Assembly (NCBI RefSeq): GCF_000313135.1
Contig: NW_004457439.1
Coordinates: 1 to 13,332, forward strand
DNA from: Acanthamoeba castellanii str. Neff
Lineage: Eukaryota > Discosea > Longamoebia > Acanthamoebidae
Direction: 5' to 3'
DNA: 13,332 nucleotides
In this document: one piece after another, positions 1 to 8,549 of the stretch
How the letters are laid out: each line of letters starts with the position of its first letter
Numbering within the stretch: the first letter of the stretch is position 1
The notes under the pieces: generated by a model
What the model was told of the DNA's origin: nothing
The model's database searches: none
What the model saw: the letters and a program-made list of their open reading frames with translations, nothing else
Made by a program: the position numbers and the translations under genes

Positions 1-1696
1 AAGTACTGTTGTCGTGTTTGTTTTGTCGGTTGTGAGTTGGTTGCCGTACGGGCCGAGGAGGAGCTGAGGGCTGAGGGGGCGTACGTGGCGAGCGACCAGG
101 GGCAGATGGTCGATGGTGGTGGACACCAGGTCGCCTAGACCGAGCGTCGGACCCAACTGCGCGACACACAGACACCACCGGACCAGGACGTGAGCCCGCT
201 GCCGCGCACTACACACACTACCAACCGAAGGGCTCGAGCGTACAATTGTTCGCGCATTGCACGCCTCGTTGTCGCATATGACCTCTTTTGTTTTGGCGCG
301 GAACCGGATATCTTCGCTCTCGCACCTAGTTTGGGAGGAGTAGTAGTAATAAAGGAGTAAGGGGCCTGGTACCACCATCGACTGACTCGGGAGGAGGGAT
401 CGCGTACTTTGGACAGTTATCTACAGAATAATTCTTCCGGTCTGAAACTGTTTTCGTCAACGGCGCGTGGAGAGCGATCGGTAAGCCATGCCAACACGAC
501 ATGCCCACGACACACGACACACACGGACGCGGTTTCCGTACCCACTTCAAACACGGCTTTACAGTTGGATAGTTTGAGAGAGAGAATTTGGTTTTTGACG
601 ATGCGCGCCTGCTCCGGGGAGGCTGCAGAGGAATGAAGATGGGGAGTCAGCTGAAGAAACAGGGGCAGAGGCAGCAGAAGGAGAAGAGGCCACAGATTGC
701 GCACCAGTGTCGGCCTTGTTGAGAATGATGAAGATGGGGAGGTCGCCGAAGATCGTGTTGCACAGGTTGGCCTCGAACGACTGGAAGCGCGCGTGTGCCA
801 GATCCACCACGTACCTGGTGTGTGTGTCCCTTTGCGGTTAGTTTCCGACGGCTGTGGAGGGTCAGAACAAGGGCGGAGATGGGAGACGAACCAGGCTACG
901 TGAATGTGATCGCGCACGTCGCTGCTCTTGTTTGAGGTGGCAATGAACTGCTTGACGTCGTTCACAAACTGGTCTGTGTGTGGTGTGTGTCGTTTGGAGG
1001 TTTATGAGCTCGTGCACTTGCGTGTGTGCGTCCTTGGCACCCGGGTGTGTGCGAGTGTGGTACCTGAGCTGCCGTGTTCGAGGCCGACAGTGTCGTAGAT
1101 CACCACCTGGCCCGAGTCATACTTTTGCAAGTGCTGTGTAACCTAGTGGATACGCCGATCGATTGAATGTTACCGACGTGGCATCAGTGCGCACTCGCGC
1201 AGCGCGCGCACCACCGCGGCCTACGTACGGGCTGCCCGGACCCGGTCTCCGCGAAGCGTGCCCCGAAGACGGCGTTGATGAGCGAAGACTTGCCCGCGCC
1301 CGTCTGTGAGAGTTCGTGGCCGTGTGCATTAGTACAACACTCGAGCCGAGCCAAACGCGACGACACAAGAAGTAGCAGCTCGAGGGTACCTTGCCCACCA
1401 GCAGGACTGCAGCGTTCGGTCCAACCAACAAGCCAAAGGACACACGGGTACACAGTAAGCATTACGTGACACAATAATAATTGTGATAGTTATAAATACA
1501 TATTTATAAATGATGAAAAGGAAATTTGGGAAGATGAGAAAATGTTCTTACTGTTGGGTTTGCGAAGATTGTGGGAGAGCTCTTGGAATGCCTCGGTGAG
1601 CTGTTCGACGATGGCCGACACCTCGCCGATGGCATAGGGCTCATCCGATATGAGATCCTCCACGAAATCATCCGTTGCCTCTCGTCCCTGTTCCAT
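1..1696 (-). CDS. P-loop GTPase with C-terminal zinc ribbon (3' end beyond window)
   Basis: Ten exons on the minus strand give 259 residues before the edge: 1552-1696, 1390-1406, 1229-1303, 1064-1142, 892-973, 705-814, 542-622, 408-441, 244-325 and 85-156; bases 1-5 may open the next exon. Seen: G1 ILLVGKTGAGKSS (about 49-61), a candidate G2 threonine in PVTQH (about 81), G3 DTVG (96-99) and G4 NKAD (165-168). A four-cysteine ribbon follows, CPKC at 206-209 and CDNEAC at 225-230. Known: these G motifs belong to the TRAFAC GTPases (Era/TrmE-like MMR_HSR1 or AIG1-like G domains). Inferred: a soluble GTP-binding switch whose ribbon binds zinc. The ATG at 1696 has A at -3 and G at +4. An upstream in-frame ATG at 1711 has a poorer context. 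The ribbon exons 408-441 and 244-325 were placed by phase and by the cysteine pairs. The partner is unknown. Confidence 0.8.
1390..1406 (-). other. 17-nt microexon of the GTPase gene
   Basis: This exon lies between a gcag acceptor (AG at 1408-1407) and a gtaccc donor (GT at 1389-1388). With one base carried over from the upstream exon it encodes ILLVGK. That is the beta-1 strand and the first part of the Walker A loop, which the next exon completes as TGAGKSS. Skipping it would remove 17 nt, shift the frame and destroy the GTPase, so it must be constitutive for function. The phases on both sides agree, and no alternative exon here supplies the missing strand. Confidence 0.75.
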
Positions 1697-2196
1697 GATG
1701 TTATATCTCATTCGAGATTGGCTTTGGCACTTCACCCGGTGGAGTGGTGGTTCTTCTTCGTGTCGCTCGGTGTCGCGTGGGAAGATGAAGAATCACTCCA
1801 GAGAACAAGGAGGAGAGGCCGCGGAGGTGGGCCACAACCTTTCCACCACGGCCGACAGGGGAAAAAGCAAAAGCCGGTTCTCAGTCCACCCGAGAAAATG
1901 GCGCATCAAATTTCCTGTGTTTCCCCGGATTTGCCACCGCGAACTTCCACCGCTTGCTCTTCGTCTTCGTCACCACGCGCACTGCCTGCCACGTCCACAC
2001 ACACGGGAGGACGTTCTCCTCTTTTTCTGCGTTGGTAGCGAACAGCAACAGTTCGCTTGCAACCGTTTTAAGTTATGTTACGTACTCGACCAATGCCAAC
2101 TGTTCTTGATTTTTTATGGCTCTCAGAGGCGAACCAAACCACGAGAGAGAGAGAGAAAGGCGACGAAGTACACAAGACGTTGTGCAGTGGAGGGTG
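1697..2196. promoter_or_regulatory. Divergent intergenic region between GTPase and first F-box gene
   Basis: About 500 bases separate the GTPase start from the preferred start of the first F-box gene, so both promoters should lie here. No clear TATA box was found. A (GA)7 run at 2143-2156 just before the F-box start is probably 5' untranslated. If the ATG at 2116 were used instead, that run would encode an Arg-Glu repeat. Long reading frames that cross this region on the plus strand are chance frames in GC-rich DNA. Confidence 0.45.
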
Positions 2197-3921
2197 ATGG
2201 AACAACTCGAAGTGCCGGTGGAGCTGGTGTGTCACATTCTCGGTTATGCCGAGAGCCTGGCGTCGTTGGGGCGTCTGCGGCGGGTGTGCCAGCGCTGGCG
2301 CGACCTCATCGACTCCTCCCCCTCCCTTTGGGCAAGGTGTCAACGTCCTTCTTTCCATTTATTCTCTGTCTTCTACTCATGTTTGTGCTTTCAAAAACTG
2401 TCGATTGGTTCAGGTTCTCGGAGTTGGAGATCGAGCACAGCCGCATAGAACCGGCTGCGCTCCACCGCTTGTGCGACCGTATCGTGCGCCTTGACTCGGT
2501 TTGGCTTTCCTACCCGCAGAGAGATTCTTTCAGGTTGTGCGCAGCCTAAGACGCTCGGCGTTCTCTTGCCTCGTGGTGTGTTCCTACACTCGCAGTTGCG
2601 GCTGGTGGGCTGCTCCAAGGCGCTGCACCACCCCATCACCACACTCCTGACAGCACCTCAAGGCTCTCAGGTACGAAATGCAGTGTGCATCACATACATG
2701 GAGAGATGTAACGCAGTTTTGGCTGTCTGCGCACAGGTCAAGGTGGTGCACATCGAGAACTGCGACAAGATCACGTCGGACGACGTTAGCCTGGCTGCCA
2801 TCGTCAACAACTGCCCTCTGCTCGAGACTCTCATGTGCGTCTTCTCTTCTTTATCGGCGTTGCCACTCCCTGTCATCGACGGGCCGTGGGTGGGCAGCGG
2901 GAGAGCGCTCAAACCCGTGTGCTTGGCCTTGATCCAGATTCATGAGCAATAACAACAAGGAGAACAAGAGACCCTACAAGAGTTGGCTCGCCCGTGAAGC
3001 TCCTCTAGAACTCGCGCTCGCGACCGTGAAGCCCCAGCTGCGTCTGTTTCAAACGTATGTCTGCTGGCACCTAAGCTCGGACATACATTAAACGGATGAC
3101 CTGATGAGATTGTCTCGATCGACAGGAATACGATGCTGCCCACCGAGACACTACTCCTGACTCTTGGGCGTTACTGCAGCCGCGTGGTGCCGACCCTCTC
3201 TTTCGTTTCGTTGATCGCATTCAAGGGAGTGAACGTTCTTTTGCAGGAAATATTGGCCATGCAACACCGCCACGTGCGGTCGTCCTCCGATACGCCTCTG
3301 CAGGAGGGAGTCCTGATCGATTACGAAGCTTGGATACAACGTAGTGCGGTGGTACAGAGTCCCATCATCCCCAATCTGTTGCGTTTTTCTCTGCTCATCC
3401 CGTCTGTTGATATTTTGTTCACCTGTGGTCCAGAGGCGCCTCGGCCGCTTGCATCAAACCACCACAAACAGACCCCAAGACCTTAGCTACGTCCAAGACT
3501 GCGAGCTGGGCACTAAATCCGGTGCCTGGTCAAAAGAAATGCGGCCGTGCGATCAGCTCACGCTGGTCAGATACCAGGTACATACACACAAACCAGCAGG
3601 TTGCCCTGTGCGTGTGGTAAAGTGTTCTAGCACTAGTGTTGAACGGACGGTGCGTGCAGTTACTTGACATGGGTGATGATGGGGAGGTCACCCTGGTCGA
3701 TGATGACGGTGAAATCAAAGAGGGCGTTACGTTGCCACGACCGGCCTGGGCGAGCGCCGCCACTCAAGCCTTCGCAAACGGTACTACCGGTCGGCCCGCT
3801 AGCCAGTTCCTCACCACTGATTGTTGCGTGGCTGTGTCGTGCAGGCGGAGACGTGAATGTGCTCGTTCTCGCTCCCTCGGGAGGCATTGCAGAGCTGGTT
3901 TTCAATGTCGCCTGCCCCTGA
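2197..3921 (+). CDS. F-box/LRR protein, first tandem copy (FBX-A)
   Basis: Ten exons encode 339 residues: 2197-2336, 2414-2498, 2596-2670, 2737-2834, 2938-3054, 3126-3183, 3247-3351, 3434-3577, 3660-3780 and 3845-3921. Residues 4-47 form an F-box, with VELVCHILGY, RRVCQRWRDLI and SPSLW. Known: F-boxes dock on SKP1 so that the protein acts as the substrate receptor of an SCF E3 ubiquitin ligase. Residues about 70-135 hold leucine-rich-repeat-like units such as LRLVGCSKALHHPI and VKVVHIENCDKIT. Residues about 173-339 form a region I do not recognise, ending ...VLVLAPSGGIAELVFNVACP. Start: the ATG at 2197 has G at -3 and +4. The in-frame ATG at 2116 (366 residues) has T at -3 and would code through a GA repeat. 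Exon 7 could end 3 nt earlier. All junctions are GT-AG and most are confirmed by the neighbouring paralogue. The substrate is unknown. Confidence 0.8.
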
Positions 3922-3950
3922 GGCCAATGCACCACGAGACAGAGTAAACA

Positions 3951-3956
3951 AATAAA
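3951..3956 (+). terminator. AATAAA signal after FBX-A, abutting FBX-B
   Basis: A canonical AATAAA lies 30 bases after the FBX-A stop codon and two bases before the first in-frame ATG of FBX-B. It is the only canonical poly(A) signal in the short gap between the two genes. Cleavage, usually 10-30 bases further on, would then fall inside the FBX-B leader or first codons. The use of this hexamer in this organism is inferred. Confidence 0.4.
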
Positions 3957-3958
3957 TT

Positions 3959-5698
3959 ATGCCAAGAAAGAAAAAGAAAAGAAAAAGATCCCCAAAGATG
4001 GAGCTGCCGGCAGAGGTGGTGTGTCACGTTCTCTCGTATGGAGCGAACCGGTCGTGGTTGGGGCAGATGAGGCGGGTGTGCCAGCTCTGGCGCGACCTCA
4101 TCGACTCCACCCCTTCCCTGTGGGCGCGGTACCGCTACATTCCCCTCCCCCCCCCTCACAGTCCCACTCTCCGCGCTTGTCCTTCGGCTGACCCGGGGGT
4201 TGCAGCTTCTCGGCGCTGGAGCTGGACGATACACGGATCGCGCCGGCAGCACTGCACGGGTTGTGCGAGCGCATTGTGCGCGTCGAAACGGTTCTGCTCT
4301 CCTCCTCTCCTCACACCACACAACCCCAACCCACAAGATGCTGATGCCATTCGTGTGTGGGGGTGCTGTTCCGATTGGGAAGGTGCAACTGGTGCGATGT
4401 TCGAAAGCGCTGCACCACCCCATCACTACGCTTCTCACTTCCCCGCGAGGCGCCATGGCACGTTCGTCTTGAGTGCGAAGAGGGTGGCGGTATGGGGAGC
4501 TGACTGATGTGGAGGGTCGGCCGCAGGTGAGAAGCATACACATCGAGGGTTGCGACCAGATCGCCTCGGCCGAGCTCGGCATCGAAGCGATCATCGCGAA
4601 CTGTCCGCTCTTGGAAAGCTTCACGTGTGTGTCGTGCCTCGCCTCGGCTGCGTCTTGCACAGCTCTCACACTGCGCCCATCTCTTCAACACCAACAACCT
4701 ACAGCTTCCTGAGCAGCAATGTGAAGAAAGAAGCCAAGACCCCCTACACGGAGCGGGTGTGGTGGGGATCACCGTTCAATGCGACCCTTGCCCCTGAGAG
4801 GGCACCGCTCCGTCTGTTTCGCACGTACGCAGAGAGACCTCGCTCGCCTCTTTGCGGTGCCTACCTCGACTGACTCTGTGTCGCATCCGCAGGAACGCTT
4901 ACCTACCGACTGAGTCACTCCTCTTCGCACTCGAGCGCCGCTGCGTGCGTGTGGTATGCCTCCTCGAATGCACGCACGCACACCCTCTTGTTGCAGCTCC
5001 CTCCTCTCGCTCACCGGCCCATGCACAGGAGCTAAGCCCGCTGCCAACACTGCCGTTCGAGCTTGCCGGCTCGCCACTGCTGCCCGGCGTCTTTGTCGGC
5101 TTTATCGGCCACAAGCCGGCACGTCTTCCGTCCGCTGGGAGGGGCTCCCTGCTCAAATTTGGCCCTGAAGCCCGTGGCGGGCACACAGACGTTCGGCCTG
5201 CTGACAAGAGCCATGTACAACGTCGGCCCGGGTGCCCGTGTGGCAGCCGCCAAGGACTGGCAGACCGGTCGATCTTTCACGGTGCGGGCGCGCGATGTTA
5301 TCCAGTGCTCCCTGCTTACGCTGACACGCTACCAGGTAAAACTATCAATCAAGTGCGCACCTGAGGTCGATTGCTCACATCATCGTCTCTCTTTTGATGT
5401 TGGGGCGAAAAGTTGCTGGACTTGAGCAGGGATCGGATGACGAGCCTACTGGACAGCGAAGGCGACGTGCGAGAGGATGTGCAGGTCACCGACCACTGGT
5501 ACCACCTGCTGGAGGGTCCCTTTTCGCAAGGTACGTACTACCAAGAGACTGGTCTCTTCCCTTCTTAACGCTTTTCACGCGAACTCCCGTTGTGCTGTGT
5601 GCACACCGCGTGCAGGGGCCAACATCACCTTGGTCATGCTACAGGTCTGGCCGGGCCTGGACGAAGTCGTCTTCGACATGCTGATCGACCTGGATTGA
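3959..5698 (+). CDS. F-box/LRR protein, second tandem copy (FBX-B)
   Basis: Ten exons encode 347 residues: 3959-4128, 4206-4290, 4383-4457, 4527-4624, 4705-4824, 4893-4950, 5029-5118, 5189-5335, 5413-5530 and 5616-5698. Each exon matches one of FBX-A, and exons 2, 3, 4 and 6 are identical in length (85, 75, 98 and 58 nt). The F-box shows AEVVCHVLSY, RRVCQLWRDLI and TPSLWAR; LRR-like units include VQLVRCSKALHHPI and VRSIHIEGCDQIA. The C-terminal region ends VFDMLIDLD and is the most diverged part. Inferred role: SCF substrate receptor. The first ATG gives a lysine/arginine-rich start (MPRKKKKRKR) that could act as a nuclear signal. The ATG at 3998 (334 residues) matches the FBX-A start. Introns 4458-4526 and 5119-5188 are read as GC-AG. 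The second is less certain, because a weak GT donor at 5095 also keeps frame with an acceptor at 5170. Confidence 0.75.
4458..4526 (+). other. Probable GC-AG intron of FBX-B
   Basis: The homologous FBX-A intron (2671-2736) starts gtacga after a 75-nt exon. In FBX-B a 75-nt exon ends exactly before gcacgt, and the phase-0 acceptor ccgcag at 4526 restores the frame into VRSIHIEG. Reading straight through meets a TGA at 4470-4472. Nearby GT donors do not match the paralogue boundary. GC-AG introns are a known minor class. Confidence 0.65.
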
Positions 5699-5819
5699 GC
5701 CCCTAGCCACAGAATGCCACGACATATCACCCAACACAATGGGCTGGTTAAAATGGTCTTGTATTTATAACAAACCAAAGATGTAGTAAAAACATAAAAG
5801 AAGAGGGGCTGAGGCCTCC
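5699..5819. other. Convergent 3' intergenic region
   Basis: Only 121 bases separate the stop codons of FBX-B and the membrane protein gene on the other strand, so the two 3' untranslated regions probably overlap. The stretch is AT-rich at 5750-5800. No canonical AATAAA was found on either strand. TTTATAA on the plus strand, which reads TTATAAA on the minus strand, is the nearest variant. Confidence 0.4.
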
Positions 5820-6641
5820 TCAGACGGCGGCGATGGCGCCCAGCTTCTGGTAGGCGTGGTGGTCGGCGTCCGACGCGCTGCACTCGGCCTCACAGCCTAT
5901 GGGCTCGCGGTCTTCGAGAGGCTGCGGAGTGTAGACGACCACCATCCCCGTCTCGCCGCTGTTGCTGGAGGCCAAGAGCTGCGACGACGGCGTGGGCGGG
6001 TCGGCAAAGAACAGGGGCTGGGGGAAGGCGCTGGACGGGCCCCAGGCCCAGGCCGACGCCCGGCGGCTCACCCGCAGCACGCCGTAGAACAGGCACATGG
6101 CGCCCACCGCGGCCAGGGACCAGCCGACCAGGTTCACCACCACCACGACGGCCTCTGGTCCCGACGACGAGCCGCCGGGGCCGGGGTCAGAGGGCAGGGG
6201 CTCGGAGGATTCATCTTCGGTGTCGGTGCTGTTGGGGCCGATGCTGTTCATGTCGTCGCCGTCGTCGTCGATCTGTGGCGGCTGCACCGGTGGATCGACG
6301 GTCACCTCGTCGTGGTCGTCCTGCCTGGGCATCAAGTCGACGGCGACGACGACGACGTCGGCTTCAACGTTGTTGGGCGGGAGGCCCTGGATGACGGGAG
6401 GGGGCGCCCCCTCGGCCAGGGCGGGCTTCTCGTTGGCGAGGCCCTCGAACGATGATGCAGACGAAGATGACAATGACGATGATGACGACGATGGCAGGTC
6501 AGGGCCGTCGCTCAGGCACCACACGGGGTCGATGCTGAGGGCTCCCAGCACCAGGAGGACGAATAGGGCCGAGTTCGAGTAGCGCATCGACTTCTTGTCG
6601 AAGAAGAAGAAACAGCGACTTCTGGGGTTGTTGGTTGACAT
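5820..6641 (-). CDS. Type I single-pass membrane protein, acidic Ser-rich ectodomain
   Basis: A single uninterrupted frame of 273 residues. A hydrophobic stretch at about 23-42 looks like a signal peptide or anchor, preceded by FFFFDKK. Cleavage near Cys42-Ser44 is possible. Residues 45-163 are low complexity: a serine run at 51-64, valine runs, and proline- and aspartate-rich stretches, with one N-glycosylation sequon (Asn137). A transmembrane segment spans about 165-189, followed by the basic stop-transfer RVSRRAS and an 84-residue tail. The tail ends with YQKL at 264-267, which fits the YxxPhi signal for clathrin adaptors. The predicted orientation is lumenal N-terminus and cytosolic C-terminus. 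The start ATG has A at -3; Met19 is an alternative that would put the signal peptide at the N-terminus. I recognise no family, so a surface or endolysosomal receptor-like role is only an inference. It is the only intronless gene in the window. Confidence 0.7.
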   Translation of the reverse strand: MSTNNPRSRCFFFFDKKSMRYSNSALFVLLVLGALSIDPVWCLSDGPDLPSSSSSSLSSSSASSFEGLANEKPALAEGAPPPVIQGLPPNNVEADVVVVAVDLMPRQDDHDEVTVDPPVQPPQIDDDGDDMNSIGPNSTDTEDESSEPLPSDPGPGGSSSGPEAVVVVVNLVGWSLAAVGAMCLFYGVLRVSRRASAWAWGPSSAFPQPLFFADPPTPSSQLLASSNSGETGMVVVYTPQPLEDREPIGCEAECSASDADHHAYQKLGAIAAV

Positions 6642-7126
6642 GATGATGCAACCTTTTCTTCGATTGGGGGGGGGGCTCGATCAAAGGGTCGTAGTAGAGG
6701 TGGTTGTGGCTCTACGGGGGGTCGTGGTCGAGGTTGGAGGCGAAGAGGGAGCAGTTAGCACCTGATGATGACGAGGAGGAGCCTGTGCTCGAAGCCAGCT
6801 TGCCTTCACAGAGAAGACCGATTTTGTCGATAGGTGAGTCGGGAGGGCGAGTTCACGAGTCGATGCGGCGGCTCTCTGGTCTCGAGGAGGCGATGTTCTC
6901 TCTTCGTTGCGGGGGTGAATGAATGAAGAAGAAGAAGGAAAGGTGCCTTTCACCTAACCATAGCAGCGTGCCACAGCACCGTTACACCAACACGTTCCCC
7001 TGCTTTGATCGGGTAGTCGACAAAAATAAGTTACACGTCAGCACCACCTTTGCTGTCGTGTAACGAAACAGAATTTAAGTTATGATAGTTATTTTCCACG
7101 TGTGCGAGGGTTACTCCTTACTGGGG
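6642..7126 (-). promoter_or_regulatory. Upstream region of the type I membrane gene and 3' flank of AlaX
   Basis: About 485 bases lie between two genes on the same strand. They should hold the AlaX 3' untranslated region and the promoter of the membrane protein. A run of ten G (6666-6675) sits about 25-35 bases upstream of the start codon. No TATA box or canonical poly(A) signal was recognised. Short open frames here on both strands have biased composition and show no domain. Confidence 0.4.
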
Positions 7127-8249
7127 TTAGGCCTGGGCGAGGAGGGTGTAGCTGATGCGCACGACGCCCTTCTTGGCGGACATCTTGGGGATGGCGATGC
7201 GGCCGATCTCGCCGGTGTTCTGCACGTGGGTGCCACCGCAGGGGCAGCCGAGCGGGGCGCATACGGTGACCACGCGCACGGGCTCCGTGGGGTTCGCCCC
7301 CGAGTCGGACGCGGAGCCGCACAAGCGCTCGACCTCCTCCTTGCTATGCACCACCTGCACCGTCACCTCGCTTCCCTCCTGCACCATCGCCGACGTCATG
7401 TGTCAGAGTGCCGCACTGTGCGCGCGGCTTTTGCGCAAAGGGAGAACGTACGGCGATCAATCGGTTGCACTCGTCTTCGAGCCGCTTGAGCGCGCTCTGT
7501 CGCTTGTCCGCGGGAACGAAGGTGCCCTTGTACTCGACGTAGGGCGCATCCGCAAAGTGGTAGCCCTTGTCTGTCGTTGACGCCGCCAGTGCCAGTGGCC
7601 GGGTGTGGTGTGAGCTGTGGTGTAAGCTAGTGCCTGGGCCAACTGAGCGAGAAGGAGAGAGAAAGGGCAAGGACCTGGGATCAGGTTGTACTCGGGGAAC
7701 AGGTTGGCGACGGCTTTGTCCAACAGATGACCCGCTGCGTTGGGGGCAATGTGAGTGAGTGAGGCCACACTCTTCAATTTTAAAAAAATGGAAGAAGAGG
7801 AGTGACACCAGAGTGCAGGCGCGCGTGAAGCCTTCGCTTGGCCTCGTCGATCTGGAGTTCGACCTCGTCGCCGGCCTGGAACGTGGTGCCGGCCTCGGCA
7901 AATGTGCCGATGTGCTGGATCACCCCGTCCTCCCTGTTGGCTCGAACTTCGCTCACAGTGAACTTCACGCCCGCTGCTGACGCGACCACTCCGGTGTCGA
8001 ACGGCTGACCTCCTGCACGACGGTTTATATTGAATTAGAACATTAAAAGAAAAAATATATATGCAATTAAACAGAAGAAATACCTCCTTGTGGGTGGAAG
8101 ATGGTGCGGTCGAGGACGACGGCGAAGTAGCTCGCACCGGCAGCGGAGCCACGCGGCGGAGGATGCTCTGCCACTTGCACCACGTGGGCAGTGTCGCGAA
8201 AGCGATACGTGTCCTCCCAGTACGCCTGCTCCGTCCGTCGCTGCTCCAT
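7127..8249 (-). CDS. AlaX-type alanyl-tRNA editing hydrolase
   Basis: Five exons (8084-8249, 7809-8012, 7675-7734, 7452-7570 and 7127-7378) encode 266 residues. Known role: free-standing AlaX proteins, related to the editing domain of alanyl-tRNA synthetase, hydrolyse wrongly charged Ser- or Gly-tRNA(Ala) in trans. Seen: the glycine motif FHPQGGGQPFDTG (51-63), which is complete only after splicing; the zinc motif HSAGH (122-126, HxxxH), also split by an intron; GYHFADAPYVEYKG (146-159); and CGGTH (230-234, CxxxH), the second zinc-ligand pair. All four expected metal ligands are present, so the enzyme looks active. The length fits the short and medium AlaX forms that lack the long C-terminal domain of human AARSD1. 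The start ATG is the first in frame. It is divergently paired with the secreted protein gene. Cytosolic, since no targeting sequence is evident. Confidence 0.92.
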
Positions 8250-8549
8250 CTTTTATTGTATTTATTCTTATTTTTGAAAGCGGGCAAATAAAACTCCATT
8301 TTTTTCACTGTCGCCTGTGGAACTTGCGAGCTAGATTTCCAGAGACCGAGGAGCTCAATACTTCAAGGTTCTTGGCCGAGAGAGGCAACAGCGCGTGCTC
8401 GCTTCTTCCGATCGTCTCATCTCAAGTATATGCACACTTAAAGCTACACTCTCTGTTCCGCACAGGCTCGATGCATGTCGCTAAAAATCAATTGATGATT
8501 ATTGCTTCTAACATTGTGATTCGATTCGTGTAGCTTCAGAAGGAGAGAG
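8250..8549. promoter_or_regulatory. Bidirectional promoter region, AlaX / secreted protein
   Basis: This 300-base gap lies between divergent start codons and should hold both promoters. A TATA-like agtatatgca at about 8425-8434 precedes the secreted protein start by about 120 bases. AT-rich sequence next to the AlaX start (8253-8295) is probably its leader. No known factor site was assigned. Confidence 0.4.

Noticed and set aside
1650..2549. 299-residue plus-strand frame crossing the intergenic region
   Set aside because: It overlaps the GTPase first exon and runs through F-box introns. Only its last part coincides with a real exon (2414-2498).
4470..4472. In-frame TGA suggesting the second F-box gene is a pseudogene
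   Set aside because: The TGA lies inside an intron when the exon boundary conserved with the first copy is used, with a GC donor. The rest of the gene stays in frame to its stop.
5856..6455. 199-residue open frame on the plus strand
   Set aside because: It is antisense to the type I membrane protein, consists of Gly/Arg/Val repeats created by the codon bias, and has no signal or domain. The minus-strand frame has signal peptide, membrane segment and tail.
7457..8308. 283-residue minus-strand frame
   Set aside because: Shifted frame across AlaX exons and introns; none of the editing motifs are in it.
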